From Alphaproteobacteria bacterium (lineage in GTDB: Bacteria > Pseudomonadota > Alphaproteobacteria > Caulobacterales > Maricaulaceae), in contig JANSXV010000007.1 of NCBI GenBank assembly GCA_024742735.1, forward strand, positions 1 to 64,000: 64,000 bases of DNA, read 5' to 3'. Of the stretch, positions 35,848 to 44,517 are shown one piece after another. A program made the translations under genes and the position numbers. The first letter of the stretch is position 1, and each line of letters opens with the position of its first letter. The notes below the pieces were generated by a model. That model was not told the DNA's origin. It did not search any database and was given only the letters and a program-made list of their open reading frames with translations.

Positions 35848-37410
35848 TTGGCGGTTCGCACCTGGTTCACGGCTGTCGCGGCATTTTGTCTGGGGCTTTC
35901 GGCGTGCGCGCCGGACGCTGCGGCGCCCGATGACGCCGCGCTGGCGCCAACTGCGGTCACGTCAAGCGGGGCGCTGACGGGCCGCGCGCTGGACGGCGCG
36001 CCAGCTGGCGGCGTGTTTGCAGGCGTGCCGTTCGCCGCGCCACCCGTGGGAGCGCGGCGCTGGCGCGCCCCGGCGCCGGTGGAGGCAAGCTCTGACCCCC
36101 TGGACGCGACCACCTTCGCCCCGGCCTGCATGCAGACCAGCGCCATCACCGACTGGTATGCCGATGTGGCCGAAGGCGTGGGCGCTTCGCGCGATGTCGC
36201 GGCGGCGCCGGTCGGGGTGAGCGAGGACTGCCTTTATCTCAACATCTGGACGCCAGACCTGGCGCCCGGCACGCCGGCACCGGTCATGGTCTACATTCAT
36301 GGCGGCAGCTACACCTCGGGCTGGTCATATGAGCCCAACTACCATGGCAAGGCTTTCGCGGCGCGCGGTGTGGTTCTGGTCTCCATCGCCTATCGGCTAG
36401 GCGCCTTCGGGTATCTTGCTCCGGACGCGCCCGGCGCCACGGCCAACGCCGGCTTGCTGGACCAAATCGCGGCTCTGGAATGGGTGCGCGACAATATCGC
36501 GGCGTTTGGCGGCGATCCGGGACGGGTGACGGTTTTTGGCGAGAGCGCTGGTGCGGCGGCGGTGGGCGCGCTTATCACTGCGCCGCCTGCTCGCGGCCTG
36601 TTTCATCGCGCGATCAGCCAGAGCGGCGGGTTCGAAATGGTCGCCGAGCGGACGCCTCAAAGTGCGAACGAAGCCTTCCAGACTCTAGCCGCGGCGCTTG
36701 ACGATGATCCCATGGACGTGCCGGCGCAGGACATCCTGACCGCCGCGGGCGATGTGCTCTCTGGGTATGATTATGGCCCGGTCCCCGGTGAGGCGGCGCT
36801 GCCGGTCTCGCCGTGGCAGGCCGTGGAGAACGGCGACGTGTCCCCGACCCCGCTGATGATCGGCGTGAACCGGGATGAATGGCTGATGTATCTCGACCCT
36901 GAAACCCAGGACGCTGACCTGGCCGCATGGCGCGACTGGGCTGGGGACGAGGCGGTCGACGCGGTGATCGCCGACGCCGACACGATCCTGGCGGCGCTTG
37001 ACCGTCTGGAAACCGCGTCCCTGATGCGCTGTCCCGGCCGCGCGCTCGCTCGCGCCGTGGCCCAGAGCGGCGCGCCGGTCTTTATGTATCGCCTGGACCG
37101 GGTGCGCGAAGGCGCAGACTCTCTCGGCGCCTATCACGGCGCGGAATTGCCTTATGTGTTCGACACCCATGACGCCTGGCTGCCGACTACGGCGGAAGAC
37201 GAAGCGCTCGGCCGCGCCATGAATGCGGCCTGGGCGCGCTTCGCTGCGGCGGGGGATCCCAACGGAGATGGGGGGGCACCCTGGCCAGAATACGGCGCCA
37301 GCGGCAACCTTCTAATCTGGGACGTGGAACCACGCGCCGGTGCGCCGCTCGACATCGAGCTTTGCGCGCCGCTCGGCTGGGGCGCACCTCAGCGTTGGGA
37401 TAAGCCATGA
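35848..37410 (+). CDS. Type B carboxylesterase, lipoprotein
   Basis: A 520-residue esterase starting with TTG at 35848, nine bases after a strong AGGAGG. It has a lipoprotein signal (FCLGLSACAPDAA, lipobox LSAC). The fold is as in the esterase at 30212: SEDCLYLNIWTP, VMVYIHGGSYTSG, nucleophile in FGESAGAAAV, and histidine in GAYHGAELPYVFD. It is followed directly by the BCCT gene with overlapping start and stop. Two secreted esterases beside a quaternary-amine transporter suggest hydrolysis of esterified carnitine or choline outside the inner membrane. Confidence 0.85.
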   Translation: MAVRTWFTAVAAFCLGLSACAPDAAAPDDAALAPTAVTSSGALTGRALDGAPAGGVFAGVPFAAPPVGARRWRAPAPVEASSDPLDATTFAPACMQTSAITDWYADVAEGVGASRDVAAAPVGVSEDCLYLNIWTPDLAPGTPAPVMVYIHGGSYTSGWSYEPNYHGKAFAARGVVLVSIAYRLGAFGYLAPDAPGATANAGLLDQIAALEWVRDNIAAFGGDPGRVTVFGESAGAAAVGALITAPPARGLFHRAISQSGGFEMVAERTPQSANEAFQTLAAALDDDPMDVPAQDILTAAGDVLSGYDYGPVPGEAALPVSPWQAVENGDVSPTPLMIGVNRDEWLMYLDPETQDADLAAWRDWAGDEAVDAVIADADTILAALDRLETASLMRCPGRALARAVAQSGAPVFMYRLDRVREGADSLGAYHGAELPYVFDTHDAWLPTTAEDEALGRAMNAAWARFAAAGDPNGDGGAPWPEYGASGNLLIWDVEPRAGAPLDIELCAPLGWGAPQRWDKP

Positions 37411-38918
37411 CCGGTCCTGTGCGCACAGACTGGTTCGCGTTCAGCGTCAGCGCGGCGATCGTGGTTGCGGTGTGCGCCGGGCTTGTGATCAACCCCGAGG
37501 CCGGGGCGGAGCTGCTGCCGCAGATCTACGCCGTCATCGCTGAGCGAGTCGGTCCCTTCTATATGGTTATCGGCCTTGTGCTCATCGTCTTCTTGGTCTG
37601 GCTAGGCCTTAGTCGCTATGGCGGCGTGCGCCTCGGCGGCGCCGGGGTGGAGCCAGAGTTTCGCACGCTGGGCTGGGCGGGGATGTTGTTCTGCGCCGGC
37701 ATCGGCGCCGGGCTGATGTACTGGGCCGCGATCGAATGGGCCTATTATGTCGAGACCCCGCCGTTTGCGCTGCCGCAAGGCTCGCCGGAGGCGCTAGAAT
37801 GGGCGTCGGCCTATGGCCTGTTCCACTGGGGGCCAACCGCCTGGGCCTTCTATTGTCTTCCCACGCTGGCGATCGCCTACGCGTATCACAATCGCGGCGT
37901 CCCATTTCTGCGCCTGAGCACGGGCTGCAGCGGTGTGAAAGGCTTTGGCGCCGGTCAGCCCCTCGGCCGGATCGTCGATACCATCTTCATGGTCAGCCTT
38001 TTGGGCGGGGCGGGAACCTCGCTGGGCTTCTCCACCCCGATGATCGCAGCGCTCGCCGCCCGGATCGCCGGCGTGGAGCCCAGCTTCGCCCTGGAGGTCG
38101 GCACGCTGGTGATCACCATGACCTTATTCGCGTTGAGCGCTGCGGCCGGGCTGCGCAGCGGAATCCAGCGCTTGAGCGATCTGAATGTGGGTCTGATCTT
38201 TCTGTTTCTGGTCTTCGTGTTCATCGTCGGCCCCACCGGCCTGTTCATCGAGGCGGGGGTGACCGGCTTCGGTTTGGTGGCGCAGAACTTTATTCGCATG
38301 AACACCTGGACGGAGCCGTTCGGGGAGTCGAATTTCGTCATCGACTGGACGATTTTCTACTGGGCCTGGTGGATCGCCTACGGGCCGGTCGTGGGGCTGT
38401 TCGTGGCGCGTATCTCGCGCGGGCGCACGATCCGGCAGGTGATCTTCGGCATGCTCGGCTATGGCACGCTGGGCGCCGGGCTGTTCTTCGTGATCCTGGG
38501 CAATTTCGGCCTCAACCTGCAGCTCTCGGGCGCGGCGGATATCGTCGGCCTGCTCAATGATGACGGCGGGGCCACAGCCATTGTCGCCATGATGGACGAG
38601 CTGCCGCTTGATGTCTGGGTCATGGGCCTGTTTGTGGTGACGGCGGTGATCTTCTCGGCCACCACCTATGACAGCGCCTCCTATATCCTCGCCTCCAGTT
38701 CCACCCATGCCCTGGAGGCCGGGCGCGACCCGGCACTGTGGCAGCGCTTGTTCTGGGCTGCCATGCTCGGCGCGCTGCCGGTGACGCTGCTGTTCGTGGG
38801 CGGATTACGGGTGGTTCAGACCGCCGCGCTGATCGCGTCGGCGCCGGTGGTGCTCATCGGATTCGTGATGGTGCGGTCGCTGATGACCCAGCTGCGCGAA
38901 GACCATCCGCGCAGCTAA
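37407..38918 (+). CDS. BCCT-family transporter (betaine/carnitine/choline)
   Basis: A secondary transporter of 503 residues with 12 predicted helices. Family signatures are GAGLMYWAAIEWAYY, FHWGPTAWAFYCLPTLAIAY and the helix-8 segment FYWAWWIAYGPVVGLFVARI SRGRTIRQ (read as two parts). BCCT proteins take up or exchange glycine betaine, carnitine, choline or related trimethylammonium compounds. The C-terminal tail is short, so no osmosensing extension is visible, in line with a catabolic role. The ATG overlaps the esterase stop. It stands directly before the BKACE and thioesterase genes, separated by 228 bases with its own palindromes. Confidence 0.92.
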   Translation: MTGPVRTDWFAFSVSAAIVVAVCAGLVINPEAGAELLPQIYAVIAERVGPFYMVIGLVLIVFLVWLGLSRYGGVRLGGAGVEPEFRTLGWAGMLFCAGIGAGLMYWAAIEWAYYVETPPFALPQGSPEALEWASAYGLFHWGPTAWAFYCLPTLAIAYAYHNRGVPFLRLSTGCSGVKGFGAGQPLGRIVDTIFMVSLLGGAGTSLGFSTPMIAALAARIAGVEPSFALEVGTLVITMTLFALSAAAGLRSGIQRLSDLNVGLIFLFLVFVFIVGPTGLFIEAGVTGFGLVAQNFIRMNTWTEPFGESNFVIDWTIFYWAWWIAYGPVVGLFVARISRGRTIRQVIFGMLGYGTLGAGLFFVILGNFGLNLQLSGAADIVGLLNDDGGATAIVAMMDELPLDVWVMGLFVVTAVIFSATTYDSASYILASSSTHALEAGRDPALWQRLFWAAMLGALPVTLLFVGGLRVVQTAALIASAPVVLIGFVMVRSLMTQLREDHPRS

Positions 38919-38987
38919 CAAGGCAATCCAGATCAAGTCCTGTGTGCGGCGTTGACGGCGCCAAACTCGTGCTCATTTCGTGTTCAC

Positions 38988-39064
38988 CTTTAGATGAATA
39001 AATTTCATCTAAAGATTTGCAATTCACGCCGAATTGTTTACTACTCGAAGCATCTGAAATTCAG
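38988..39064. promoter_or_regulatory. Cluster of three palindromes before the BKACE gene
   Basis: In the AT-rich gap stand CTTTAGATGAA-N5-TTCATCTAAAG (38988-39014, perfect 11-base arms), CAATTC-N5-GAATTG (39020-39036) and CTGAA-N-TTCAG (39054-39064). The first could be a terminator for the BCCT transcript, but it has no U-run. As a group they look like operator sites for a dimeric regulator at the BKACE promoter. The open frame that crosses this region (from 38994) is not coding. Confidence 0.5.
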
Positions 39065-39146
39065 TGATCCAGCGACGCCTGGCGGCGCGCCCGCCCGATG
39101 CGCGAAAATGCGCGTCTGCGTCGCCGCTGCAACGGGAGCAAGAGCT

Positions 39147-40088
39147 TTGACCGCGAATGATCAGCGCCTGAACCGAAATGTGATTATCACCTGCGCCGTC
39201 ACAGGCTCGGGCGAGACGGCCGGCAAGACGCCGCACCTTCCCGTCACGCCCAAGGAGATCGCCACCGCGTCGATCGAGGCCGCCAAGGCCGGCGCGGCCA
39301 TCGCCCACATTCATGTGCGCGACCCGGAGACCGGCGCGCCGAGCCGTGACCCGGAATTGTTCAAGGAAGTGGTCGACCGCATTCGCGAGCACGATACCGA
39401 CGTGATCATCAATCTCACCACCGGCATGGGGGGCGATCTATTCCTGGGCCCCGACGACGTGCCGACAGACTTTGACCGCGAGGCGACTGACTGTGTCGGT
39501 CAGGTCGAGCGTATGGAGCATGTCGAGATGCTGCTGCCGGAGATCTGCTCGCTCGATTGCGGCTCGTTCAACTACGACATGCCCAACTATGTCTACGTCT
39601 CCTCCATCGGCATGCTGCGTACCGGCGCGGAGCGCCTGCAAAAGATCGGCGTGAAGCCGGAACTGGAGGTATTCGATCTGGGCCATATCTGGTTCGCCAA
39701 GCAGATGCTGGCCGAAGGCATCCTGGACGCACCGCCCCTGTTCCAGCTGTGCATGGGCATCAAGTGGGGCGCGGACGGTACCACTCGCAACATGCAGACC
39801 ATGGTCGACAATCTGCCTGCCGGTGCGAACTGGGCTGGCTTTGGAATCGGGTCCAACGAGATGCCCATGGTGGCCCAGGCAGCCCTGATGGGTGGTCATG
39901 CTCGCGTAGGTCTTGAGGACAATCTCTATCTGGAGAAGGGCGTCCACGCCACAAACGCGCAGCTGGTAGAGAAGGCCCGCGGCCTTCTTGAAGCCATGGG
40001 CTCGAGAATCCAGACGCCGTATGAGGCGAGGAAGACTCTCGGCCTGAAGAAACTGGAGCAGATGAAGAAGCTGCGCGCGGCCGCATGA
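39147..40088 (+). CDS. BKACE family enzyme (DUF849; beta-keto acid cleavage)
   Basis: The 313-residue protein begins with TTG at 39147, with GGGAGC before it; family members have about 310 residues. [30 protein letters not shown] (two metal-binding histidines), [11 protein letters not shown] and [13 protein letters not shown] are BKACE hallmarks. BKACE enzymes condense a beta-keto acid with acetyl-CoA, releasing acetoacetate. The one in carnitine breakdown (CdhC in Pseudomonas) turns 3-dehydrocarnitine into betainyl-CoA. The thioesterase overlapping it and the BCCT gene upstream support that assignment. Other BKACE substrates, such as 3-keto-5-aminohexanoate, cannot be ruled out. Confidence 0.88.
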   Translation: MTANDQRLNRNVIITCAVTGSGETAGKTPHLPVTPKEIATASIEAAKAGAAIAHIHVRDPETGAPSRDPELFKEVVDRIREHDTDVIINLTTGMGGDLFLGPDDVPTDFDREATDCVGQVERMEHVEMLLPEICSLDCGSFNYDMPNYVYVSSIGMLRTGAERLQKIGVKPELEVFDLGHIWFAKQMLAEGILDAPPLFQLCMGIKWGADGTTRNMQTMVDNLPAGANWAGFGIGSNEMPMVAQAALMGGHARVGLEDNLYLEKGVHATNAQLVEKARGLLEAMGSRIQTPYEARKTLGLKKLEQMKKLRAAA

Positions 40089-40498
40089 CCGGGCCGTTTC
40101 GCGCTGTCGCACACCCCTGGCTGTGCGATGCCATGGGGCATCTGACTACGCGTCACTACGTGGCGATGTTTGACGACGCCTCCTATCACTTCCTGTTCGA
40201 TCTGTTCGCATGGTCCGGCGCCGACGCCGTGAACGGCGTCGGCTTCGCTGACGTGCGCCACGAGCTGGACTATGCCGCCGAGGTGGGTGCCGGCGATTTG
40301 CTGGAGATCGAATGCCGACTTGTAAAGCTTGGGACCAAATCGGTGACCATCGTCTACGAGATGACCAATCTGAGCCGGGGCGAGCTTGCCGCGACCCTCA
40401 CAAGCGTTGCCGTTTGTTTTGACACCAAAGCGCGTAAAGCTGTGCCTTTGCCTGATACATGGCGCAGCAGAGCTGAGGTGGTTTTGACGCAATCCTGA
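40085..40498 (+). CDS. Hotdog thioesterase, probable betainyl-CoA thioesterase
   Basis: A 137-residue single-domain hotdog protein of the 4-hydroxybenzoyl-CoA thioesterase type. The active-site block is [20 protein letters not shown] (D-x-M-G-H with a later acidic residue), followed by [20 protein letters not shown] and [14 protein letters not shown]. Its ATG overlaps the BKACE stop. In carnitine degradation the third enzyme (CdhB) hydrolyses betainyl-CoA to glycine betaine and CoA, and is encoded next to the BKACE. Position and family fit that role well; the substrate itself is inferred. Confidence 0.82.
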   Translation: MTGPFRAVAHPWLCDAMGHLTTRHYVAMFDDASYHFLFDLFAWSGADAVNGVGFADVRHELDYAAEVGAGDLLEIECRLVKLGTKSVTIVYEMTNLSRGELAATLTSVAVCFDTKARKAVPLPDTWRSRAEVVLTQS

Positions 40499-40680
40499 GG
40501 CCCGCCCTTTCAGGCTAATCGGCCCGCCGCGGCACCGGATCGAACCGCTGACTAGCACGATAAAGCGCGTGTTGGGCGATAACTTTTCAAGTTTGTTGTT
40601 TTCGAACGCTCGCCCGAAGTGACCTGAGACCCGTTTGGTCCCGCATTTGAATTGAGAGTCTGTCGGAACGGAGACAGACG

Positions 40681-40801
40681 ATGCGCAAGAGCAAATTTTC
40701 TGAGGAAAAGATCATAGCGATCCTGGCTGATCCCCGCCTTGCGGCAGACCTCCTCCACACGTGTGCCTTCCTCGGCCTGACGCAGAATGAACGCGATCTG
40801 C
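40681..40801. mobile_element. Two head-to-head IS3-family orfA fragments
   Basis: On the plus strand, 40681-40726 reads MRKSKFSEEKIIAIL, the start of an IS3-type OrfA. Read on the minus strand, 40800-40727 gives QIAFILRQAEEGTRVEEVCR and KAGIS, which is a second OrfA of the same family. The second copy is cut by the IS6-family terminus at 40802. The two fragments meet tail-in-head near 40727, so this is a rearranged insertion-sequence graveyard and no product is expected. Confidence 0.75.
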
Positions 40802-41605
40802 GGCACTGTCAGAGGAAACTCGGCGTTAGCGGGTCAGCCGCCAGATTGGCGGCATGACCAACCCGTTCCGCTACTTCAAGACCTCGCCTGAGATCATCCG
40901 TCTCGCGGTGATGATGTACATCCGCTTTCCGCTGTCACTGCGGAATGTGGAGGATCTGCTCCACGAGCGCGGCATCGACATCAGCCACGAGACGGTGCGG
41001 TATTGGTGGAACCGGTTCGGTCCGCTCATGGCCCGTGAGATCAAAAAGCGCCGGTCTCAGCAGCTTCGCCAGGTCACCCAGTGGCGGTGGCATCTCGACG
41101 AGGTCTTCGTGAAGATCAACGGCCAGACGCACTATCTGTGGCGGGCCGTCGATCATGAGGGCGAGGTGCTGGAATCGTATGTCACCAAGACCCGAGACAA
41201 GGCTTCAGCCCTGAAATTCCTCAAGAAAGCGATTAAGCGATACGGTCGGCCGCAGGAAGTCGTGACGGACCGCCTTCGTTCTTACGGCGCAGCCATGCGG
41301 GAAATCGGGAACGAAGGTCGACAGGTCACAGGCCGGCACGAGAACAATCGGGCTGAGAACTCACACCTGCCTTTTCGAAGGCGAGAGCGGGCGATGGCGC
41401 GGTTCCGGCAAATGCGAAGTCTTCAGAAGTTCGCCGCCGCTCACGCCTCCGTCCACAACCACTTCAACCACGACAGATCCCTAGAACGCCGGCCCCGCTT
41501 CAAATCGCTCCGAGATGAAGCGCTCGCCGAGTGGCGTCAGCTCCTGGCTGTATAAGGCCGCGGGCTCTGACTTCTGAGACTGGTCCGCTTTAGTCTGACA
41601 GCACC
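40802..41605 (+). mobile_element. Complete IS6-family insertion sequence
   Basis: The left end GGCACTGTCAGAGGAAAC (40802) and, inverted, the right end GGTGCTGTCAGACTAAAG (ending at 41605) form imperfect terminal repeats around a single transposase gene; about 800 bp is normal for the family. The flanks (CGATCTGC left, CTCGAAGA right) are not an 8-bp duplication, so the element has recombined since insertion. With the direct-oriented remnant at 24611 it brackets the catabolic island. Confidence 0.88.
40854..41555 (+). CDS. IS6-family transposase
   Basis: A full-length 233-residue DDE transposase. The N-terminus (MTNPFRYFKTSPEIIRLAVM) is followed by a helix-turn-helix region, then the catalytic residues: D in WRWHLDEVFVKING, D in PQEVVTDRLRSYGAA and E in NNRAENSHLPFRRRER, whose pattern is typical of IS6. 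The C-terminal HNHFNHDRSLE segment is intact, so it looks active. Elements of this family move by replicative cointegration and pick up DNA between direct copies. Confidence 0.93.
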   Translation: MTNPFRYFKTSPEIIRLAVMMYIRFPLSLRNVEDLLHERGIDISHETVRYWWNRFGPLMAREIKKRRSQQLRQVTQWRWHLDEVFVKINGQTHYLWRAVDHEGEVLESYVTKTRDKASALKFLKKAIKRYGRPQEVVTDRLRSYGAAMREIGNEGRQVTGRHENNRAENSHLPFRRRERAMARFRQMRSLQKFAAAHASVHNHFNHDRSLERRPRFKSLRDEALAEWRQLLAV

Positions 41606-41617
41606 CTCGAAGAGGCT

Positions 41618-42124
41618 TTACCTGCGAATCCGCTCCAAGATCGCTTTGATCCCCGAGCTTGACCGCTTGTAAGTCACGCCCTCCGCTGCGATGCGCCCTG
41701 TCAAAAGGGCGCCCGCTTCGACGGCAATCTCCGAATACGATACCTCGCCCATTACTTTCGCGCCTTGTTTTAAATGAAGTCGGCCGGATACGGTCAGCTG
41801 GCCGCTGAATTCACCTGCGATAACGGCCTCTTCCACATTGGCTTCGCCGTGCACACGACCATTTTTATCGATTTCAAGATACCGCGAAGCAATGTACCCT
41901 TCAACACCGCCCGCGACAAAACAGGTTTCGCATTGATCAATTCGCCCTTCGACACAGGTCGACTTGCCGATTTCCATTGCGCCTTCTTGCACTACCGACG
42001 GCTGAGATTTCGATCTCGGCACAACGGACGCACCGTTCTGTCCCCTCGGCTCTGTGTAAGCCGATTCATGTTTAAAATCATGAGCTGAACCGATTCTTTC
42101 GGACATCGCATGGCCTTCAGGCAT
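41618..42124 (-). CDS. Bactofilin family cytoskeletal protein
   Basis: A 168-residue protein. Residues 1-55 are a disordered tail. The rest is the bactofilin beta-helix (DUF583): DKNGRVHGEANVEEAVIAGE, SGRLHLKQGAKVMGEVSYSE and EAGALLTGRIAAEG. Two features are unusual: a pair of cysteines (STCVEGRIDQCETC) at the start of the core and a basic C-terminal tail (SSGIKAILERIRR). Bactofilins polymerise at the membrane and organise stalks or cell shape in caulobacters. A TTTGTA-type palindrome lies 82-95 bases ahead of the gene, shared with the hfa and TPR-EAL genes. Confidence 0.8.
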   Translation of the reverse strand: MPEGHAMSERIGSAHDFKHESAYTEPRGQNGASVVPRSKSQPSVVQEGAMEIGKSTCVEGRIDQCETCFVAGGVEGYIASRYLEIDKNGRVHGEANVEEAVIAGEFSGQLTVSGRLHLKQGAKVMGEVSYSEIAVEAGALLTGRIAAEGVTYKRSSSGIKAILERIRR

Positions 42125-42205
42125 GTACCCTCCCCTTTATTTTTGGATAGATTCGACAAGTTGGCTAATGAAGCTCGCGGCCGAGGTCAATTATATTTAT
42201 AAATA

Positions 42206-42219
42206 TTTGTAGCTACAAT
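42206..42219. promoter_or_regulatory. Palindrome TTTGTA-GC-TACAAT upstream of bactofilin
   Basis: One of three copies of a near-perfect TTTGTA-N2-TACAAA palindrome in the window; this one has a single mismatch at the last base. It sits in a very AT-rich stretch 82-95 bases before the bactofilin start. The gap 42125-42434 otherwise has a short direct repeat (CTTGATGCGTCG, twice near 42250-42270) and no gene. Confidence 0.55.
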
Positions 42220-42434
42220 TTTTTATCACATCGGTTTTCATGTGGGCTTGATGCGTCGGCACTTGATGCGTCGTGCGCCTGTGTGATTACCCGTCGCGTC
42301 GATATGAGGCATTAACAAAAGGTAGCCATCACCGGCAGGAACGTGCGAGGGGTACATCTCTTTTTTGGTTTTCTCCCCATCCAGACCCATTAGTTAGCCA
42401 AAATCGTTATAGGCAATTGAGGAGTGGCTAGATC

Positions 42435-43037
42435 ATGGACTGGCGCCTTGGAGATGCTATTTTTTGGATCATAAAGTCTTTATTGATTCCTCTGGCATTA
42501 TTTTTCCTAATTTTCATTTTGCCGGGCGTTGCAAATTCTGCCGCGAATAATTCCGGATCCGACCACGATGCCATATATTCGAGTTTGTCCGCGGAACGGC
42601 GATACAACCTTCAGAGCGCAATTTTGGGTGAAACTCTGTATAGTTCTTTCGTCAAGGCCTCGGTTGTTCGCGTATCTAATTCAATTGAATCAATCTCGGG
42701 CGATTCAATGCTGCACAATCAAAATTTGGATGCTCGGAATCAAAATTTCATAGTTATTGAATATATTGTTGAAAATCTCACAGCTCGCACAATTGGGTCC
42801 TTTAGGGCTCCGACTATCTTTATCACTCTTGACAACGGGCTGGCCGTACACACAGACAGCATGGCCTCTGAAATATTAAGAATCGAAAATAGCAATTATC
42901 GACCGCGAAATTTCGATATCGAACCATTAGAAAAATACAGGGACTTCTTAGTTTTCCCCGTTCCGCCAAACGCTGGGGTAAATTGCATAGTTGTGGAACT
43001 CGATAACTCTCGATACTGTGTAGATCATACACTGTAG
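42435..43037 (+). CDS. Hypothetical membrane-anchored protein, AT-rich
   Basis: A 200-residue protein I do not recognise. Residues 10-34 (WIIKSLLIPLALFFLIFILP) form a single membrane anchor or uncleaved signal. The remainder is a beta-rich periplasmic domain (NFIVIEYIVENLTARTIGSF, IFITLDNGLAVHTDS, FLVFPVPPNAGVNCIVVELD), loosely like DUF4352 domains. GAGGAG precedes the ATG. Its base composition is clearly poorer in GC than its neighbours, a sign of recent transfer. It lies alone between bactofilin and the flagellin gene. Confidence 0.55.
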   Translation: MDWRLGDAIFWIIKSLLIPLALFFLIFILPGVANSAANNSGSDHDAIYSSLSAERRYNLQSAILGETLYSSFVKASVVRVSNSIESISGDSMLHNQNLDARNQNFIVIEYIVENLTARTIGSFRAPTIFITLDNGLAVHTDSMASEILRIENSNYRPRNFDIEPLEKYRDFLVFPVPPNAGVNCIVVELDNSRYCVDHTL

Positions 43038-43239
43038 CGGTTGAAAATGTACTGTCACTCTCTTGAGGTGAAGACAGCGTTGAATTCATTTTAGCGGCGA
43101 TCAAGGCGCGCCAGTTGAAAGTGGTGAATCGTTCTATCCGCTTCAGCTGACTCGGTTTTGAAGACACAAAAAACGGCTGCCCTACCATGCAGCTTTTGGT
43201 TCTTCCTTGTCTGCTACTGTCGAGAAAAAGGTGGTCGGC

Positions 43240-44142
43240 ATGACTTTGATCAGCTCGAATTTGGGCGCCATGGCGTCGCTGCAGTCGCTTCGGGACACTG
43301 AGAGCCAAATTGCCCAAAGCCAGAGCCGGCTCAGCACCGGCCGCACGGTCACGTCTGCAAAAGACAGCGGGCACATATACGACATCACCCAGACGATGCG
43401 GTCCGATATTGGCGGGCTTCGGGTGGTCACCGCCTCCCTAGACAGAGCAGCTTCGGTTATTGATGTGACCATAGCCGGGGCTGAAGGTGTCCAAGACCTG
43501 CTCATAGAGATGCGTGAAGTGGCTTCGAAGGCTTCTGATACATCCCTGAGCGATACTGAAATCGCCAGTCTGAACCAGCAATGGCTTAAGCTGCAGGATC
43601 AAGTTAATCTGGTCGCGCGCAATGCTGAATTCGATGGCATCAACTTGCTTCAAGGCACGCAAAAGGCTGACCGCCGCGATCAAATTTGGTTCCGGTATCA
43701 GACAGGAACACCCGGCGAAACGGTCGGAGTCTATGCTGAGCCGATGCAGTGTACTATCGCAAGGACACCGCTGGGGTTCACCCTTGGAAGCGACCTCTAC
43801 AATCTGCCTCCCCATCTCGGCGCGACGCCGCACGAGGCGGCCCGATACTACGGCAATATCTTAGATAATGAGCTCAAAGAGGTGGCGGACTCACTTAGCC
43901 GCCTCGGCAGCCATGCAAGATACATCGGAATTTACAAACAGCTCACGAGCCAGCTCTCTGACACGCTTCAGGCTGGCATAGGGAACCTTATTGACGCGGA
44001 TATGGCCAAGAAAGAGCTCAGCCTACAGGCATTATCAATCGCAAATGCCACAGCCGGCGCCGTGATTGGGCTATTTGACAGGGCCCCTGAGCCGGGTGGA
44101 TTGGTTGCAGAATCGCGGCGGCTGCCCACTTCTCCCCAATGA
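43240..44142 (+). CDS. Short divergent flagellin
   Basis: A 300-residue flagellin. The N-terminal D0/D1 region has LISSNLGAMASLQSLRDTES, QSQSRLSTGRTVTSAKDSG and MREVASKASDTSLSDTEI. The C-terminal helix has MAKKELSLQALSIANATAGA followed by an unusual tail. The middle is short and carries no large insert. Starting at 43240 gives the normal flagellin N-terminus; the frame extends 11 codons upstream from TTG at 43207. It is not near flagellar assembly genes in the window. The odd C-terminus (APEPGGLVAESRRLPTSPQ) past the helix is not typical. Confidence 0.8.
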   Translation: MTLISSNLGAMASLQSLRDTESQIAQSQSRLSTGRTVTSAKDSGHIYDITQTMRSDIGGLRVVTASLDRAASVIDVTIAGAEGVQDLLIEMREVASKASDTSLSDTEIASLNQQWLKLQDQVNLVARNAEFDGINLLQGTQKADRRDQIWFRYQTGTPGETVGVYAEPMQCTIARTPLGFTLGSDLYNLPPHLGATPHEAARYYGNILDNELKEVADSLSRLGSHARYIGIYKQLTSQLSDTLQAGIGNLIDADMAKKELSLQALSIANATAGAVIGLFDRAPEPGGLVAESRRLPTSPQ

Positions 44143-44517
44143 CCTGGCCTAGAACATTAGCACCAGCCAAGATCGTAATATCCTCAGAGGATAAATCAGA
44201 GACAGGGCTAGCCCACTATCGCCGCCATCGCTGCATACGATCAATGACGATGGAGATTGTTGAAACGGTCGGCGTTGCGACCAAAACGGCGTCGTTAGTC
44301 TTACCCCATGCGCCCCCTGACTGGTGTCGCAAAAGCTCCTCACGCAGCAGTATCAGGGACCGAACCTCACCCGCGCCTTGAGGATGCGGCTTTCCCGCGG
44401 CACGGCCCGCCTTCCGCCCGAAAGTCAACAGAAAGCCCAATAGCCAGCAACCCAACAAAAACATCGGCGCTCATAAGCGCTTCAAGTTTGGATCGGCAAA
44501 GATCCCGGAGATCACCA

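Noticed and set aside
38994-39146. Upstream extension of the BKACE frame from an ATG at 38994
   Set aside because: It crosses AT-rich palindromes and is not family-like; the TTG at 39147 gives the normal length.
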